Assembly: GCA_013399115.1 (NCBI GenBank)
Contig: VXAA01006434.1
Span: forward strand, 5,793-69,792
Reading direction: 5' to 3'
Length of the DNA: 64,000 nt
Source of the DNA: Anseranas semipalmata
Lineage: Eukaryota > Chordata > Aves > Anseriformes > Anseranatidae
In this document: positions 38,140-50,233 of the stretch, in pieces
How positions within the stretch are numbered: the first letter of the stretch is position 1
Layout: each line of letters begins with the position of its first letter
Made by a program: the position numbers and the translations under genes
The notes under the pieces: model-generated
Told to the model about the DNA's origin: nothing
The model's input: only the letters and a program-made list of their open reading frames with translations
Databases searched by the model: none

Positions 38140-39285
38140 CAAGTTTCATAAAAGAGAAGACATTTGGGCAAGTGGCCTTCTATTTATTTTCAAAATATTT
38201 TAGAATAATAGGAAAATTCCAAGGAACTGGGAGAAAATTCATGTGACCCAATATTTTAAGATAAAAATGTAGGTAATTATAGGTCTGAATTTCTGTCTGA
38301 CCTCTATCTTGAACAAAGTAATAGCCTGCCTAATAGGAAAATTGATTAGTAAGGAATTAAAGGTGTCATTATGTACACCAGAATTCAAGTGCAAGAATAA
38401 GTCTTGCTAAAATAATATATTATTTGTTTATTTTCCTGAGACTGCAGGCTTGGATGAAAAAACTATAGATATCAGTATGGTATTTGACTTTGCACCAGAA
38501 ACAACTTATACAAGAACTAGGCAAATACAAAAAGAATATGTAGATGCTGAACATTTTACAACTGCTTGACTGATAGTCTTTGACATGTAATCACAAACAG
38601 AGTACTTAGCTGAGTTTCTAAACAGACAATACTGAAAGGAGAGGTCACTGAGACAGTTACCTAATAAAGTAGGCACACACAAAGTATGCTTTTATCAGCT
38701 GTCAACCTATACATGAAGGAATAAAGAATAAGGGCTGAGCTCTTGGAAATCAGTGACTTAAGAAAAGATCATGACTTCTGGGTGTAACGTAGTCAGAAGG
38801 GCCAATATGATTCCTGGATAAATAAATTTGAGGATTTCAGAGTGTAGGAACTGATATTACAAAGCCTCTCAATTTGGCAAGGTATCATAGTTGTCTGATT
38901 ACTACTTGTACTTCTGGTCTTGACATTTCAGGATGAGTATAAAAACACTAGGAAGATCACATGGGTAACTTAAGCTGCCCGCCAGTTATCACATACAGAA
39001 CTGAAAAGTGAATTAAACATTCCTTTATATCACAGACAATCACACAGAAAGATCCAGCCTAGTCTAGACAAGCTTAGACAAGAAATAAGTCGTGAACTTT
39101 TAACAGGCACTTAACCATCAGAACAACTTACCAACAGCTATGATGGATTTTCTATCACTGGAAAATTTTAAATCAATATTGGATGTTTTTCTGAAAGTTA
39201 GATTGCAGCTCAAGGAGGAATAAGGAAACAGGAATCAGTTAAAGCATGTCCTATGGCTTGGTCTACACATTTCAGAATGGGTAAT
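38140..39285 (+). mobile_element. Decayed CR1/L3-type LINE with reverse-transcriptase remnant
   Basis: The segment follows the order of an old amniote CR1 ORF2 and 3' end. 'ttcaaaatattttagaataa' and 'aattataggtctgaatttct' (the NYR block) come first. They are followed by 'gatatcagtatggtatttgac', where the first 20 bases correspond to the D-x-x-x-A-F-D block of the catalytic domain. Then 'gccaatatgattcctggat', 'ctatcactggaaaattttaaa' (first 20 bases) and 'atattggatgtttttctgaaa' (first 20) mark the C-terminal and 3' UTR part, ending near 'gtcctatggcttggtc'. Stops and indels break every frame, and a piece seems deleted near 38575-38640. It belongs to an older branch than the CR1 pieces at 9233 and 36641. 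Edges are approximate. Confidence 0.65.
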
Positions 39286-41533
39286 TACTGTAGTTATTTC
39301 GGGCTTTAAAAGCTGCTACACTAGGAAAATACCAACACATTTGAGAGTCATAACTGGGATTTGAGGACTAGCATACAGCATCTTTCTGCTTAACACTAAG
39401 TAAATGACTTGGGTGTCCTTGTTGTGGTCAGAATATCTGATGACACAGCAACTTGTAAATTCCATCATTTGTAGTGTTTCCAGTTTTTTTATAGATGTAT
39501 CACTGCTTTTGTCTCTTTTATATTAGCAACCTGATGTTGAAACTTTTGGAAAGTTTGGAAAGCAAAATCCTTAATTTTACAGAGAATCTTGAGTATAATG
39601 TGAGGTCACAGTCCTTCTGTTCCTCATAGAAAGTTCTTAGAATGGGCCAGGGAAAGCTTAACAATCTGTTCAAACTTTTCCTGTTGTTCATATTGACATT
39701 TGCTAAAGGCAGCTCCACTTTTCCAAAACAGCTCCTTTCTCTCCAGTCATTACAGCTCCCAGCCTGACAGACCAGTTACTCAACAACTCAAGAAGCCTTC
39801 GCCTCAGTGTGAGACATAATGCAGACTGCATTGAAATCTCTTTTTTCATATATTCACTTAAATCATATAAATCCACTCTGAGGCTCATTTTGTACTCTGA
39901 CAGATTCTTTTTTAATTATGTTATTTTGGTCACAGGTAGCAGCATGGAATCTGTGATGGAACACATAATGCATATGAGCTAATGGTTTTCTAAGTGCATT
40001 GAAAATTCAGCTTCCTTCCACAAGTTTAGGTGCCTCCACCTTTAGGTCTTTGTAGAATTGTCCTTCCCATGGGCAGTTTGAAGATGACCTGGCAGCCTTT
40101 GTTCCACTTAAATGTACATCTACTCTACAGTGCTTAATATATTCTAAAAAGCCCAGAATATGACAAATAGTAATTATTAAACACCAGCCCAGGTGCAAAA
40201 ATAGCTTTATAGAGATTAATAAAACTACAAGGGTAATAAAGCAAGACCTTTCATCTCATGGAAAAAAATAATCCCTTTTATAAGATTTCTGATATTTAGG
40301 GTTATTGATTTCCCAGTCTACATGATTATTGCTCTTTAAACATTGCAGAGTCATATTGTGCTTTGCTGCAGACTCTAAACCAACAAGCAGTAGAAAAGCC
40401 ACTTGAGTCCCAAAGCCAAGAAATATTATGTGATCTGTTCTTTTCATCTCTAACGACACATGAAACTTCTCTTTAGACCTCCTTGTCAAAAGTAAAATTA
40501 CCTCCCACCTACTTCCCTTCCTCCTTCCAGCTTGTTAATCAGTGATTAGCAGCAGTCTTTGTTGACAATTATTTCTTCCTTTGCATTAATCAGTAGGAGC
40601 AGAATGACTCAGTCCACCACAGAACATGAAAGTCGTGTTAGGTCATCTGCCCTTCCCTCCATTGGAGCAGGAGATATAAGCTGATGCTTGGTACATTCAA
40701 TGCTCAGATATCTCTACCTACTTTTTTTTCAGCCTATGTTATCATAGAAGTTTCTCCTTAACCAATGATTTGGAAGTTTTTATTTTCACTTCAAAAGTGT
40801 GTAAATGAAGAAAGAACCTGCTCGATAAACATTCCAGGGAACTGTAATTTCAAGCAGATGAAAACTACATTGTTGAAAGATTCTTCTATACTGCCAGAGC
40901 TGTCTGAAGACAACTTTGGTCTGTCTTCTTAGCATAATGAGAGTCAGGCTCAGAAATCAGAAAATACTAGGATGTCCATTAGCTCTGTCTCCTTGAACAG
41001 CCAGAGGCCCCAGTTTGGCATGCAGTGTAGCTTGAGGCAGGGTGCGTCTCGTGATGCCTGCTGGGAACAGGGAGCTACAACAACACCCTACACACACACA
41101 CACAAACCCCAGGAGAACCCACCACAGGGAGTGACAGCTGTAAACTATCACCAGTCACTTGTCTTGGTACAGAAAGCAAGAGTTTGCCATCTCCAAGACA
41201 TGACTGTATGAAATACCAGCTGTCTTGAGCTCGACACATCAACCCCCACTCTCACCCTTGAAACTCTGGAATAAAGGAGATTTTTCTTTGCTCTTTCTTC
41301 AAGAGTTACTCTCTTGCTTAAACAGTGCTTGCACTCTCCCCTGAATGAGGCTGCACTTTGGCAGCCAGCAAAGGTGGATGGATTTTACAAGAATGCCTGT
41401 GGAAGGGAGACCTTTTGGCCACAAAGGGCATGGAAAGTGTGTAATAATTATTAAAGTCTTTTCAGTGGTCATTATACAGATCCAGACAAGAGAGGAAATT
41501 GTGTGTGATATCTAATGTAGAAAAAAAAAAAAA

Positions 41534-41534
41534 N
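41534..41534. other. Assembly gap base (N) after an A13 run
   Basis: A single N closes the homopolymer at 41521-41533. Technical ambiguity. Confidence 0.9.
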
Positions 41535-44178
41535 GCATTACCGATATCTTAATATCTGTGCAGTATTTAGCAGAAGAGTCTTACCACGCTTCACCCTCTC
41601 AGTCGGGAGAAATTACAATACCATATGAATAATAGATGAAGTGCTATTTTGATGATGCAAATTAGTATTAATGCAGAAGATTATTTTAATAGTGTGCATA
41701 AATGGAATTTTCAGTGCTGAAAGGAACCCTAATTAAATCTGATTCTTTTAACCATTCACTGCTACGCCATTCAGCATTTTGGCAGGGGGGAGGCTGTTTG
41801 TTTTCTCTAACATTTATTTCTGTCTCCTCTTTAAATCATGTATTGTTATATTTAGTCACTACAATCAAAAGTAAAATAAAAACTTAATGATGAGGTCAAA
41901 CAAGAAGAATTTTAATAATGCAGAGCATGCTGCACCAGAAGGAAAACATGCCAGCACCTAGGGAGAGTCATACTGGGGACAGGCATGCTTTAATGCTAGG
42001 AAGGTGGAGAAACCACTTGCATTTCCTCGTTTGTTTTCCTGTAACAAGACACTGGAATTTCATGAGCACAGAATACTGAACACCACTATTCCTGCAGAAC
42101 TCACATGGGATTTTGCTGCCTTGATCTTAGTTTTACCTGATGCCTACAACAGGGCAACATTTGTACAGTGATATGCAGTGACCATTATCATATAATTGCA
42201 GAACTATGTTAGAACTGACCCAGAAAAAAGGCAGTCATATAACATCTTTCGAGGGTCTTTGTCCCCAGCATTTCCCATTCAGCGTGCATCTACATGAATC
42301 TCTGATTAAGACTGGCCAGCCTATTTGGATTGTCCTTCTAAATTACATATTCTAATCCATATAAAAAGGGAAAAGGAAATAGGAAAAGAATTATGTTATA
42401 CCAACCACACAAGAATGCTTAGGACAGTGAAGAGTATGGCCAGCCTGTTTGCATTGCAGAAAGTGCAAAGCCAGGATGATGCTATGATAATTCCATAACT
42501 CTTCTCAAGTTCCACTTCTGCTTCTTCACAAGGGTTATGGGATCAGGATGAATCAATAAAAGGTGTTTACTTAGCTTAAAAGCAATTGTTTGTTCCTGGA
42601 ATAAATGAGTGTGGGTCAACGCTTTACCAGCTTCCAGGACAAGCCCAGGCAACCCTACCTGCCTTCCTTTCCCAGCTGAAGCCTTTCCCCGCTGTGAAAT
42701 GGCCACATCAGTTATTGGTAATGACAACAGAAGTAATACTGTGTGTAGACTATTTTCACCGCAATTCTTCTGGGGCACTGGCTATATTTCAGTGCGTTTT
42801 TATGAAATAGCTAATACACTTTGAGGTGTCGTACAGTACTAGATTACATGGGTCCTCGCCTTTCAACAATTTCTGCTCGTTCTTTCTTGGGGAGAGAGTA
42901 TTCAGACAAAAAAGTAATCTCTCACGTAATGTGCCTAGTGCTTAACCCTTCCAGACACTGCATGCTAATAAAATATCCATCAATATATATCCACTGTCTA
43001 GGACATGTCTTTCTACTATACTGTGAAGAAAACACACTTGACTGATCCTGACCAAAAGCAGCAAGCTAACTCCACTCTGCCAGAAAATTAGAATTATGGT
43101 CAATGTTACTACATCCCCTTTTTTGAGAAACTTCACAAGATATATTTTACCGGAGCTAGGACTAATATTTTGGTTCCTATGGTGAGATACTGACATCCTT
43201 CTGGCCAAAGGTAGCTCCACCAAAATCAATGAAAGGAATAAGGGAAATAAATAAATAAATAAATTGGGATCTAGAAGGAGAAAACGAGGATCTAAAGCCA
43301 ACATGTAAAAATTCAGGGTAGCAATAAAAATAAGAGTTCCCCTGTAAATCCAAGAACAGTAGAGAGGTCCTTGAAATACAGCAATCTCTTTAGCTCTACA
43401 TGCTGTGGATGTAGAGTGCAGTGGCTGGAGGCTACTCTACCTTCTGGCAGTGGCCAGGCAGTGTCCTCCACAGACCCTACTCAAAGGTGTTTAAAGTTAT
43501 GATTGTATCTACATCTGCACAGAACTAAGGGACAGTATTACAGTACAGCCTGCCATGTGCTAGTCATTTGAGCAATATTTATGGCCACGATTTGTGCTAT
43601 AAAACATAATAAACAATGACAAAATATTGATGGCATATTCATCTGAAGAATCACCATTTATGTGTTTTATGATGGGGCTGTTTCATAATTTATGGCAAAG
43701 TTGCCTTGTTCTGTAAGATGCATTATCCAATAGTTTCTAATGTATAGTCATAATACATTATCACAGCATTTAGATTAAGCTCAGGTGTTTATTACTGAGG
43801 CATTTTTTAAGCTGGGGCAGCTCAAACAGGAGGAGACAAGAGTGACTAGCCCATTTTGGTAGAAATTTGAGTTAATGGAATACTTAAGTGAGAATATAGA
43901 TGTTATTGAACTGGATGGGCTATTAAGAACATACTCTGGAGCCTTTGCATTCAGGAGAGAGAATAAGTCTAATTTCAAGCTGCTTTGCTTTTGTTCTGGT
44001 GATGATATAGATATAAATGCCTGTTCAGGGAAAAACTGAGATTTTGGAGTCACTCCCCTGGACAAAGAGGATCAGAAGGAGTTTAGGGATTTTCTGTCCT
44101 CCTAAGGCCTTGAATAGCATCCTTTTTCTCATACAGTGCAGGCAGAGATTATCACTCCTGCATGCCCAGGCTCCTCCG

Positions 44179-44197
44179 CCCCCCCCTCCCCCCCCCC
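44179..44197. repeat. C8-T-C10 homopolymer tract
   Basis: Eight C's, one T and ten C's. The minus strand is a G run able to stack as a quadruplex in principle. It is likely length-variable. Confidence 0.9.
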
Positions 44198-44738
44198 AAT
44201 AGATGTTACTGGTTTCCAAGACCTGTCGGAAGAGTAGATGGTGTCAGTGCACCCCAACCCACCTCAGCAAAAGCAAGCTGTGTTAACCAAGACTTATTGT
44301 TTTGGATTGAAGAGTTAAAGGAGCTATGCCCCCAGGACAGGGGAAAAAGCAGAGGGAACAGCCACTGAGGTCACGTCATAGATACTTGTACTGTGCACAC
44401 CAATCAAGTCACATCTGCTTCTCCTCCTACATTACATTTTGCTAGTAAAGAAAGCATCGTCCTTTACTGTGCAGTCACCATGTCTGTCTCCCCTAGAGCT
44501 CTCTTCAAGACACCTTTTCAAGGACATGCACAAAATCACAAAGTGCACCATCTGATTTGCTGGCCAGCTTACACAGATTGTTACCAGGATGCAGCATCAC
44601 TCATTTATCTGATACATTATCCACTCTGCACACCACAATTTTTCTCATCTTTTTCCGTTGATTGTATACAACCATAGAACTAGACCAGGAGTAGAACTGG
44701 ACCACATTTCATGACCAAATGTTTCCTACATGTTTCAG

Positions 44739-44954
44739 AACTACATGCAACTGCAGCACACAATGAAGAGCAGAACAAGGATCCTCAAGCAAGCCAGTCA
44801 GTTCATAAAACCCAGTACAGCTATACAGAGACGTCACTTCAGGTCCAGCAACAGTAAATCTATTTCAACACTGATAACTGTAGTTACCTCTATGACTTTC
44901 ATTGAGTGGCTGGTGTGTGCTGTCACTGTGCTCGCCTTCAAGTTCAATGCCAGG
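44739..44954 (+). CDS. Candidate exon 3: basic segment plus one membrane helix
   Basis: A 216-nt segment open through 72 codons, in phase 0 at both ends. The acceptor is 'ttcctacatgtttcag' and the donor is 'ccagg|gtgaga', both good. The first 40 or so residues are basic and polar (MKSRTRILKQASQFIK). Residues about 47-70 form a hydrophobic stretch (TLITVVTSMTFIEWLVCAV...) that could span a membrane, followed by FKFNAR. Basic residues before the helix would favour a cytoplasmic N-terminal side. In phase it follows exon 2 and leads into 45448. I do not recognise the family. The alternative is a chance open frame in non-coding DNA. Confidence 0.38.
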
Positions 44955-45447
44955 GTGAGATTTTTAGTAAGACCTGCACTTTGCACAAAAATGGGAGGTT
45001 AAAATAATGTGCAGCTAATAATTAACTCATTCTTATATAATTTTAAATTTCTCATACCACTATATTAAAAAGTACAGTGCAGTCACAGACCTAAAGGTAC
45101 ATTATTGCCATCAGTGTCATAAAAATTACTCTCAGAGTAGCAGTAATGAGAATTCCAGCATTGCATATTCTCGGTCAACTTTCAGGATATTTAATGTGTC
45201 ACTGCTACTTGCCTGCAGTCATTAAGTAGGTCATTTGACAAGACAGACCTGAACTTGGACTTCAATATTTTCAACATGGAAATTTCAGCTTCACTTAGAT
45301 ATGTTGACCTGAAACATGCACATAATCAGAAGGGAACTCCACTTAGAAACAGAAAGCTGACTTTTTTCCAGTAATGGTAAAAATATGGTTGACATGACTG
45401 TGCATTTAATTGCACATCTGTTTGCAAGGTTATAATTTCCATTCCAG

Positions 45448-45531
45448 GTCAGTGACATTAACTCTCACGGCACTTCCAATCTGATTTTAAATTCTGCATA
45501 TAAGTCTAGCAATGAAGACGCTAGCGAACAG
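45448..45531 (+). CDS. Candidate exon 4: short polar segment
   Basis: 84 nt (28 codons), phase 0 at both ends, after 'ataatttccattccag' and before 'gaacag|gtgaat'. The donor is weaker than the others. Only one of its three frames is open, and that is the frame needed after 44954. The peptide (VSDINSHGTSNLILNSAYKS...) is polar and ends in acidic residues. If the exon 3 helix is real, this would form a loop after it. The candidate intron before it is 493 bp. No family recognised. Confidence 0.3.
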
Positions 45532-47325
45532 GTGAATATGTTGCAGCTGAAGACAGAAAGTAACATCTCAAAATCCTCCACAGTGTTTTCAAAATACTCT
45601 GACTACACCATCCTGGGAAAGTTTATTTCTTCTTTGATTTTCTTTTGAAATGTAGTGAAAAGAAATCTGTGTTGAACTAGGTTATTCAAGCTTGAATTTC
45701 ATTCTGAAAGCACTTGCTGATCAAATAATTTATGTCAGCTTTCCCTTCACCTGGAATTTCAAGATTAAAGGCTTTAAGTTTGGATATCAGCTCAACAGTG
45801 AAAGCCAAACCAGAGAGCTGTGGAGGACCAGAGTTCTTCATACTGCTTACCTCTCTCAGCCAAGAAGCGGCATATTTCTGAAAGATGTTGAAATCGTTTC
45901 GGTGTTTTTACTTATGCGTTGCACTATTGTATGGAGAAGGTAGGCAGCTGTAATGTGCACTTTTAAAAGATTATTTTAAAAATGTAAGCAATGGAATCTG
46001 GCAGGGATGAAAATTACTGTCCTCAGGATGGTCTGTGCTACCAAAGGACTGCTGGTAGCCTGTACAGGGACTTACGGGCTTTGGAAATATAACACTTTCC
46101 TGTGCGGTAGATCAGTATCACCACTGAAGCAAGGGAAAAGCGCCAGCTGCCATTATTGAAACTAGCTTTGGAATAAGCACATCCATGTCTTCCATCTATC
46201 TTTTGAATAGCCGGAAAATGTTTCTTCCCAGTATTTTCTTTTGATGGAGTTCTAAACAGTTCTCCTGTGAAACTATGCTCTGTGGACATCATTCAAATGA
46301 GTATTGGGCTGTGTCGACAGCAGCTGCTGACTTGTTTAAGAGGTAGCTGGTAAGCATGCATGCTTCCTACTTTTTTCAATTTCCCCTCAGATTTTCCTGC
46401 TACAGCTTCATTTTACTTGCTGCTACACACCTAGAAATCTGCACACCATACATATCATCCAGAATATATACTTATATTTATCAGAAAATATGTTTACACT
46501 TGCAAGGTGATCCCCCTTTACCAGTTCATCATCTTTTTTCCTTTTTGGCACAGATTTCTGGTGCAAGACATAACTGTTGCAGCTTCAGGTTTAATTCCTA
46601 AACATGTAAGACCGATCTCATCATCAGACCTGGGGGTACATCATTTCTTTCACATTGGCTGGCCTCTTGGCTGTACCATCTGGGAGACTCAACTGTATTA
46701 AAAGAAAACTTCACTCCAACCCCTGCTCTCCACATTTCACATTAGATAATCCTTGATTAAAAGTACACAAACAGAGGTAGGACTAGGACCCCTTTGTTCA
46801 ACTTCTAGTCCAGTGTCTCCTGTATCCTTGACTGAGCAGTAAACTGGCTTCAGTAAAAGATATGATTAAGATTTTTTTAGTGAGGTGATACCTGAAGATG
46901 GCAGAAGGCCTAGAGGCAACATGGACAGTGCTCTGGGTGAGGCTCTGGCCACTAGTTCATTACATACACACTCATCACAGTATTGCCTCCAAAGAGAGGA
47001 AAAACCTCCTTGCATTTCCACCACTCCTTCAGCAAGGGACCCCAAGAGGATGGAGGCATTCAAAGCTACATGCTTGATTCAGACATATACAAATTAGAGA
47101 GGGTATGTGAAAACACTCTCTGCTCAAACACTATGTTGGTTGTTTAACGCCAGGCTGTGTGTGACTCACTGCCCCATGAGTATCTCTCCCCTCTGAGTGT
47201 GCAGGAAGCCTTGATGCCAAACACTTCCTTTTTCTCACCACACAGACCAGTGGGATGGGGTGCACAGATATCCAGTTTTTCACTTTCTCACACTTAACTT
47301 GGAAGTGCCTATGGTGTTTTTCCAG
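45532..47325. other. Non-coding stretch between candidate exons 4 and 5
   Basis: Nothing firm. Open frames at 45692-45943 and 46507-46701 have partial splice-like edges, but their phases do not fit the neighbours. Confidence 0.35.
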
Positions 47326-47397
47326 ATCTTGTCCTTTGGCTTAATTATTGCACCTACTGTCAGCAAAGTGCTGAACAAGCCTCTGGAAAACCAAAAG
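47326..47397 (+). CDS. Candidate exon 5: short hydrophobic segment
   Basis: 72 nt between 'atggtgtttttccag' and 'aaaag|gtaggt', both good splice signals. Read in phase 0 it gives ILSFGLIIAPTVSKVLNKPL and four more residues. A second frame, entered with two bases of a split codon, is also open and would end in phase 1. That frame would join directly to 49986, so the reading frame is ambiguous. The phase 0 reading has a short hydrophobic start (about 12 residues), too short for a standard membrane span. Confidence is limited by the small size and the two open frames. Confidence 0.25.
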
Positions 47398-49785
47398 GTA
47401 GGTATCCTGAACTAGACACATTAATGGATACTTCAGAGACTACTTGGCCTTAGCTTTCTGCATTTCTAAAATTCAAATAATGATTGTTACTTACCTTGAG
47501 GGCATACTGGAAAGCTTAATTCATTAACAGTGTTCATAAAAGCAAAGCAGTATCTTTTGGATCCTAATTTAAATTCAGTAGCCAATGTTAAGTTCCTAAA
47601 TCAATATGTAGAGATGTGAACAAAAAGGATTTGTCTTTCAAAAGAGATTGGGTCCATTCATCTCTCAGTAAAAAGTCTTCTACTCTCTACTTTTAATTGA
47701 CTCAGTTGAGAATTGGAAACCAAACATTTGACCATTATGATCTAAATTTGTGTTTGTCAGAGCAAAAGCACAGCCCAAATAATGTGGCTATTATACTCCC
47801 CACAAGAGCAGCTATCTATGATTAAAGTGTTAGTCTCATTAACTTCATTATAAGCATCTGCAATCAAAAGATACTTCATTGATGGGAACTTTCTGAATCT
47901 GCTTCTTCCCTAATTAAATGTCTTTGGTGCATATTTGCAATTACATTTGAATAAACATAAGAACATAAGTGAGCATTTCAAATGTCCATGCCATACTCTT
48001 ACCTCTGCAGGACCATGGGGTAGTTTTATCTCCTTACAAGTCAGAGAGTATGCTTTTTCTTTGTTTTATTTCCTCTCTAGTGTATGGAGCATCTGTCTGT
48101 AGTACACTCACAGTATAAGAACATGGGAAATGATCTGAACCTATAATTCCAATGTAGCTGTCCTCCACTCCCATCCTCTCATTTCTTTTTAGATGCTAAC
48201 TTAATTCCTTTCAACTTCCTTTGAAGCAGCTGATGCTTTCAGGTGATGTCATTGGTTTGACAAGGAAGCCTAAATCATTGAATATAATATCATTGCCATT
48301 CTTCAGGGTTTCTGCTAGTTGCCTAAGGGGATGATAGAGGAACTGTTTCCTTCTGAGGTATAATTTGTCTCCTGGGGTGCTTTAGAAGAAGATTACACCT
48401 TCCTTTGAATCACTGGAGATTGCTGCAGACAGGCATAGGTAATAAGTTGTCTCTTCACTGGTGCTCACATCCTTTGAGGGCATGTACCCCTCTGGTCAGA
48501 GTGGTGTAGACTGCTGGGATTGGATTTTTTGCCTTTATCTGTAGCATAGTACACTCTTTGCCTCCTATGAGCATTGGAGGATATCCTGGCAAAGCCCTTG
48601 GTATTCTCTGCATGGCATATTATAGTGGTGGCATTTGGGTCTTTGACTGTAAGTCTGGCTGCAGGTTGGTTTATTGGCCTGTGAAGACAGGTGGAATGTT
48701 CTGTGGACCTTTCTATACTACGTATTTAATATACACTTGTTTATAATTGTAAGGAATTAAAATTTTCGAACCAAGTAGTCCAGTGCAGTCCAATGTTTGC
48801 ATGTTCACTTCAGTGTGACCAGCTCTTTAATCAGCTGAAGTCTTTCAATTGATTTTTCAAATCCCCTTATGCAATTGATTTCTAATTAATGCTGCACTCT
48901 TTTATGTGTAAAGGCTACAACAATCTAGATTAGTCCAAGTTTTAACCACTTGTTGAAATGGTGAACTTGCAGTACAGTCTGGATTTAGACAAGCCACATA
49001 AGCCTAATCAAAGAAAAAGTGCCATTTAAGGGAAGCATTTAAATACAACTTCCAGAATAACTGCTTGCAATGACTGGGTTAAGAGGTTGGTTTTGCAAGG
49101 ATTTCCAAGTCAAATAGGCCACTGGGCTAGTGCAGTTAACGCTTCCCCATGTTTACTGTTAACAGAGCATCAGGGAATGATGCAACTAGCGTTGTGCTCA
49201 GATACATCAAAATGTAGGAAACTGTAATTAAGCAATCAGACTCAGATTTACTGGGTGGAAAGGGCAAATCACTGCCTTAGAAAGTATTCTTACTCCTGGC
49301 AGTGGTGCAGTTCCAGCTGCTCATCTGACTCACTGAATTTGCAGCACACCTGGATCTGACCTGGCCCAGTTATCACTGCCAGCTGCTTTGATGTTTTCAG
49401 ACTCATTCTGAAATAAGACCTCTAAATTTCTATGGACTCCCTAATCCTAAAGGTCCAACAATTTGGAGAATGGCCTTAATTTTCCTCCGTACCTGATACC
49501 AAGACAAGTCTCTCAGTCTCTTTTATTTCTCATTTTCTCCATTATGAAATAGCCTGGAACTCTACCCACCACTAAGCTATGATAAAAATGAACCAGTTTG
49601 TAGTAGTAAAAGCCTAAAAAGAAACTTCTGTTTCTAAATGCTCCTGCTCTTTCTAGACCATGGAGGGGAAATGGTAATGAATATGCCAAGATTTCTCCTT
49701 GTTTCCTGCTAGGACTTTTAAATTTGTTTTGACCCCTCATGTTGGGATACTGGGTTAATTCCTGGGCAGTGCCTGGATTCTCCAG
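47398..49785. other. Non-coding stretch before the candidate 3' exons
   Basis: AT-rich unique sequence. No transposon or further exon supported. Confidence 0.4.
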
Positions 49786-49874
49786 CGAGAGGTCTGAATC
49801 CACATCATTATTAAAACAAGTTGAAGCTCCTTTTACCAGAATGCAGAAATTATTAAGGAGCAGACAGCAACCAT
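49786..49874 (+). CDS. Candidate penultimate exon
   Basis: Ends at a near-consensus donor 'ccat|gtaagt' and leaves one base (t). The next segment at 49986 supplies 'gt', giving Cys. The intron between them would be only 111 bp, typical of small bird introns. The peptide (SLLKQVEAPFTRMQKLLRSR) looks like a basic amphipathic helix. Two acceptors are possible: 'ttctccag' at 49785 needs a preceding exon ending in phase 2, while 'ccagcgag' at 49789 gives phase 0 and fits 47397 or 45531. I favour the second because it keeps frame, which makes it a choice rather than evidence. Family not recognised. Confidence 0.38.
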
Positions 49875-49985
49875 GTAAGTGTAAGAGACAGGGCATACGC
49901 TTACATGAGCACAGGCTGACCTTGCTCATGTTCCTGTAGTGCCAAAACTTTGTTCTCAGGAACTCACTTCTTGTCTTCCTCTTAG

Positions 49986-50233
49986 GTGGTCAACAGCAGA
50001 AGCCCAGAGTGCAGGTGAGGCGTTATGAAGATTTCTTAGCAGGGTTTGAAATCAGCAAAGATCCAGAATTGCTGGAGCCAGAGCTGCGAAGGCCTGCCAA
50101 ATCTGCTCTTAGCCTAGCACTGCTAGAGCAAATTACCACCTATACTCCCATGCTGCTTTCCATCTTGCTTTCTTTTGTGGCACTTAAAGCATTATACTGT
50201 ATGAAGTACTCCATGCACTCCTCAGCAGACTAG
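49986..50233 (+). CDS. Candidate terminal exon encoding a C-terminal membrane anchor
   Basis: After a strong acceptor ('cttgtcttcctcttag'), 81 codons and a TAG stay open. The frame starts with the two bases that complete the split codon from 49874. The peptide is well mixed and protein-like: a basic start (QQQKPRVQVRRYEDFLAGFE), an acidic-to-basic middle (KDPELLEPELRRPAKS), then a hydrophobic span PMLLSILLSFVALKALYC and a short tail KYSMHSSAD. That layout resembles a tail-anchored protein or the last helix of a multi-pass protein. A possible polyadenylation signal ATTAAA is at 50264-50269. I do not recognise the family. This is the best single coding candidate in the window. Confidence 0.45.

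Larger units (their letters stand above)
39286..44738. other. Non-coding stretch with simple tracts
   Basis: No supported exon. It contains A13 plus an N (41521-41534), a (TAAA)n run (43245-43264) and a C8-T-C10 tract (44179-44197). Around 41580-41780 the sequence is compact and rich in homeobox-like ATTA motifs plus one ATGCAAAT octamer. A possible LTR-like poly-A end at 41271 could not be confirmed. Confidence 0.4.

Noticed and set aside
40974..41330. Possible LTR ending after 'ggaataaaggagattttt'
   Set aside because: The poly-A and U5-like end is suggestive, but I found no matching start and no target-site duplication.
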